Of a stretch of 64,000 nt of DNA, positions 61,749 through 64,000 are shown piece by piece. This stretch comes from Rhodoferax sp. (GTDB lineage Bacteria > Pseudomonadota > Gammaproteobacteria > Burkholderiales > Burkholderiaceae_C), in NCBI RefSeq assembly GCF_012927445.1, contig NZ_JABBPD010000007.1, forward strand, positions 186,001 through 250,000, read 5' to 3'. Every line of letters starts with the position of its first letter. Position 1 is the first letter of the stretch. Both the position numbers and the translations under genes were made by a program. Below the pieces are notes generated by a model that was given only the letters and a program-made list of their open reading frames with translations, ran no database searches and was not told the origin of the DNA.

Positions 61749-62504
61749 TCAGACGGGGAAAAAGTCCAGCACTTCGCGCAGGCTGCTGCCGGTGCGGGTG
61801 GGCTGTGTGCCCAGTTCTTCAAACGGCAACTGGTAGCGGTTCACCCACAGGGTTTGGTAGCCGTACCAGGTGGCGCCGAGTGCGTCCCAGGCGTTGCAAC
61901 TGACAAACACAATCTGGCTGGCCGGCAGTCCGGTGGCCTGCTCGCCCAGCGCGTAGGCCTCGGGATGGGTTTTGTATTTGCGCACGGCATCGACGCTGAT
62001 GACATGGTCCAGCAGACCTTCCAGCCCGGCGGAACTGACCGCCATATTGATCATGCCGGGTTCGCCATTGCTCAAGACCCCGGTGACGATGCCACGGGCT
62101 TTGAGCTCGCTCAACACCTGCCGGTTTTCCGGGAAGGCGCTCAAGTGGCGGTATTGGTTGAGCAAACGGTCAATTTCAGTATCAAACAGGCCGCTAGCCC
62201 CCGTCGGCTGTGCGGGGACCACTATTCTATTGATAGCATAAACGAGGGCCGAGCGGGTCAGCGCCCAAAATGGCTGGTAGTGGGCGCCGTCGTTGCAGAT
62301 GGTCACCAGCCGGGTGTATTCAATCTGCTTGTCGCGCCACAACAGGCTCAAGGCCTGACCGTGGCCGGGAAACAATTGCTCGGCCAGCAGGCTCACGCTG
62401 TAGACGTCAAACAAGGTGCCGTAGGCGTCGAACAACACGGCGCGCGGCGCTGGCGGGGTCGATGCCATGGGGGTTTCGGGAACAGTCGCCCGGGATTTTT
62501 TCAT
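61749..62504 (-). CDS. Haloacid dehalogenase, type II (with repeat-derived insert)
   Basis: A 251-aa HAD-superfamily protein. Nucleophile Asp in AVLFDAYGTLFDVYSV, motif II in GVLSNGEPGM, Lys in VRKYKTHPEAYAL and the acidic pair region SCNAWDALGATWYGYQTLWV (which also carries the conserved Asn and Trp of 2-haloacid dehalogenases) are all present. Between residues about 90 and 110 the peptide YAINRIVVPAQPTGASGL is encoded by a copy of the dispersed genomic repeat. The catalytic core is intact. It hydrolyses L-2-haloacids or a related substrate. Confidence 0.85.
   Translation of the reverse strand: MKKSRATVPETPMASTPPAPRAVLFDAYGTLFDVYSVSLLAEQLFPGHGQALSLLWRDKQIEYTRLVTICNDGAHYQPFWALTRSALVYAINRIVVPAQPTGASGLFDTEIDRLLNQYRHLSAFPENRQVLSELKARGIVTGVLSNGEPGMINMAVSSAGLEGLLDHVISVDAVRKYKTHPEAYALGEQATGLPASQIVFVSCNAWDALGATWYGYQTLWVNRYQLPFEELGTQPTRTGSSLREVLDFFPV
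62187..62240 (+). repeat. Dispersed Comamonadaceae-type repeat inside the HAD gene
   Basis: CAGGCCGCTAGCCCCCGT...TGCGGGG...CTATTCTATTGATAGCA matches the family at its GGCCGCTAGCCCCCGT core and the CTATT...ATAGCA arm. Its length (about 54 bp) is a multiple of three and it leaves the reading frame open. Confidence 0.7.
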
Positions 62505-62542
62505 ACGGGTACTTTATTCGATACCGGGGCCCGGATTAACGT

Positions 62543-64000
62543 TCAATCAATCGCTTGATCCCTGACCGAAAGGTCGGTAATTAAAAACAGCGTGTAGTCA
62601 CCATGCTGGCCTTGCCATTGCAGATGGGCGCGGACCGCCGCTGGCAGGGTGGCCACGGCTGTCGTTTCGACGGCCAGAAAGGCCGGTTGGCCGGCCAGGC
62701 GGGTGAGCAGCGCCGACGGTTGGGCGATTTGCTCGGCCCGGCCCCGGCTGTAAAAAGCTGCCGAGTAAGGCCGCTCGGGGTAGAAAATCAGGGCGCGCTG
62801 CTGGGTGTTGAGCGTGTCGTAGTGGGCCACCAGCCGCTGGGTCGTGTGCCAGTCTTCGGTCTGCTTCAGGTTCAGGCTGGCGACAAAGCCGGCAAACAGC
62901 ACCGCACTCAGGATCAAGCCCAGGGTCAGCAGGCGGTTGACGCGCCGCGGGTCGGCGTGCCGGCTCAGCCATCCCGCGCCCAACAAGGCCAGTGGCGGCA
63001 GCGCCGGCAGCGCATAGGTCCAGAGGATATTGCCGGCGAAGGTAAAGAACAAGGCGGGTGCCAGGCTCCACAAGATCAGATAGTGCTGCAAGGGTTTGTC
63101 AGAGGCGGCAACCGACTGGGCGACAACACCCGCCGTGCGCCAGCGCCACCACGCCAGCGGGACCAGCAGCGACCAGGGCAGCATCGCGACCCCAGCATAG
63201 ACCCAGATGCTGCCCCAGGGCGCCGAGTGGGCGACGCCATAGCGGTCGCCGGTCCAGCCCGGCGTGACAAAGCGGTGCCAGTGTTCGCCGAGCAAAAAAT
63301 AATCCAGAAAACCGGGGGTGCGCAGTTCCGCCACCGCATACCAGGGGCCAACCAGCAACAGGACGGCCAGGCTGCCGCGCAGCCAGGGCAAGTGGCGCCA
63401 GACGCGCGCCCATTGCCAATTAAAGATTGTCCACAGACCGAGTGGCAAGCCGGCCAGCACCAGCACCAGCGGTCCCTTGGCCAGCAGCCCCACAGTCAGG
63501 CCGAGAAAAAACAGCCAGCCTTCGCGCCGCCGCTGGGTCGCATCGCCGTGCAGGCCGAGCCAGAAGCCGCGCATGGCCAGCGTGATGCCGACCAGCAGCG
63601 TCATGTCGGTCATCACCGCCCCGGCCGAAATCAGCATCAGACTGCTGCCGGCCAGCAAGGCAATGGCCGTCAACGCCTCCTGTTGCGAGCGTTGCCGTGC
63701 CCAGCCCCACACCAGCCAACCCACCCCCAGTGCGGCCAGAAAGTGCGGCAGGCGTGCGGCAAACTCGTTGACGCCCAACAGGCCAAAACTCAGCGCCGTG
63801 GTCCAGAACGACAGGGGCGGTTTGCCCCAGAAGGGCACGCCGGTGTCATACCAGGGGGTGACCCAGTCGCCCAGCACCCCCATCACGCGCGAGATTTCGG
63901 CATAACGGGCTTCGGTGTTGTCCATCAGCGGGTACAGCCCCAAGCTGATCAAGCGCAGGCTAAGCAAAATGGCCAAGGCCCACCAGACGGGCGCTTGAGT
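62543..64000 (-). CDS. ArnT-like glycosyltransferase (GT39/GT83), N-terminus outside window
   Basis: At least 485 codons of a membrane glycosyltransferase that continues past position 64000; the track start at 63976 is only an internal TTG. The first visible loop YPLMDNTEARYAEISRVMG holds the acidic catalytic residues, followed by WVTPWYDTGVPFWGKPPLSF. About eleven helices follow, then a periplasmic C-terminal domain. It probably transfers a lipid-linked sugar to a lipid or protein acceptor on the outer face of the membrane; the acceptor is unknown. Confidence 0.88.
   Translation of the reverse strand, partial: TQAPVWWALAILLSLRLISLGLYPLMDNTEARYAEISRVMGVLGDWVTPWYDTGVPFWGKPPLSFWTTALSFGLLGVNEFAARLPHFLAALGVGWLVWGWARQRSQQEALTAIALLAGSSLMLISAGAVMTDMTLLVGITLAMRGFWLGLHGDATQRRREGWLFFLGLTVGLLAKGPLVLVLAGLPLGLWTIFNWQWARVWRHLPWLRGSLAVLLLVGPWYAVAELRTPGFLDYFLLGEHWHRFVTPGWTGDRYGVAHSAPWGSIWVYAGVAMLPWSLLVPLAWWRWRTAGVVAQSVAASDKPLQHYLILWSLAPALFFTFAGNILWTYALPALPPLALLGAGWLSRHADPRRVNRLLTLGLILSAVLFAGFVASLNLKQTEDWHTTQRLVAHYDTLNTQQRALIFYPERPYSAAFYSRGRAEQIAQPSALLTRLAGQPAFLAVETTAVATLPAAVRAHLQWQGQHGDYTLFLITDLSVRDQAID

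Overview
The window looks like chromosome of a betaproteobacterium of the order Burkholderiales, most likely family Comamonadaceae and Rhodoferax-like. This is inferred from high GC, the dense operon style, family-typical genes (DUF3422, DUF2789, CydP, DTW protein, malate synthase G) and a dispersed repeat built around 'GCTATTAATTAAATAGCAA'. No rRNA, tRNA, CRISPR array, IS element or prophage was seen. Genus is not proven by the sequence.

Layout. 1-2.5 kb is a copper-handling cluster on the minus strand: the start of a Cu-type P-ATPase, a DUF302 protein, a methionine-rich lipoprotein and two exported proteins. 2.5-4.7 kb is a lone molybdopterin oxidoreductase. 4.7-7.3 kb is a sulfur/persulfide operon (rhodanese, persulfide dioxygenase, TauE-type permease, thioesterase). 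7.4-9 kb holds an orphan molybdate-like binding protein and a 1-Cys peroxiredoxin. 9-17.1 kb is a long minus-strand respiratory operon: cydP-cydA-cydB-Rieske-cydX-ybgE-MBL(frameshifted)-ccoG-trHb-thioredoxin-like-hydrolase. It is divergent from a PAS/sigma-54 activator gene at 17.3-18.6 kb. The shared intergenic region holds phased palindromes and a candidate -24/-12 promoter.

18.7-25.3 kb has a mipA-like gene broken by a stop codon, an HdrD/NarI-like membrane electron-transfer pair, a DUF3422 protein, a nitroreductase, an exported DsrE protein and an ECF sigma factor. 25.3-31.1 kb contains two inward-facing 'permease + 78-aa CxxC thioredoxin' modules flanking a CDF metal exporter and an ATP-grasp-like protein. 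31.2-38.7 kb has a very large dCache-PAS-PAS-GGDEF-EAL-CZB protein, an MgtC/DUF4010 protein, a DTW-domain tRNA modification enzyme and a second ccoG. 38.9-41.2 kb has a MarR regulator followed by a leucine-rich-repeat protein kinase, then an HPF-like ribosome factor. 41.4-46.3 kb is a complete ars operon (arsR-arsA-arsC2-acr3-arsC-arsH).

46.4-52 kb is mixed: a CWC protein, an MBL hydrolase, a dihydrolipoamide dehydrogenase-like enzyme, a Prx5-Grx hybrid and a GGDEF protein. 52.4-59.4 kb is a defence island: type III restriction-modification (res, mod), an HTH regulator, and an XRE-ImmA/IrrE + PIN pair. It is bounded on both sides by a 100-bp direct repeat carrying a terminator hairpin. 59.4-64 kb returns to housekeeping genes: malate synthase G, a haloacid dehalogenase carrying an internal copy of the dispersed repeat, and an ArnT-like glycosyltransferase cut by the window edge.

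The most unusual signals are the Rieske protein embedded between cydB and cydX, the sigma-54 activator with palindromes on a 19-bp period, the 19-bp duplication that breaks the MBL gene in the same operon, and the direct-repeat-bounded defence island.
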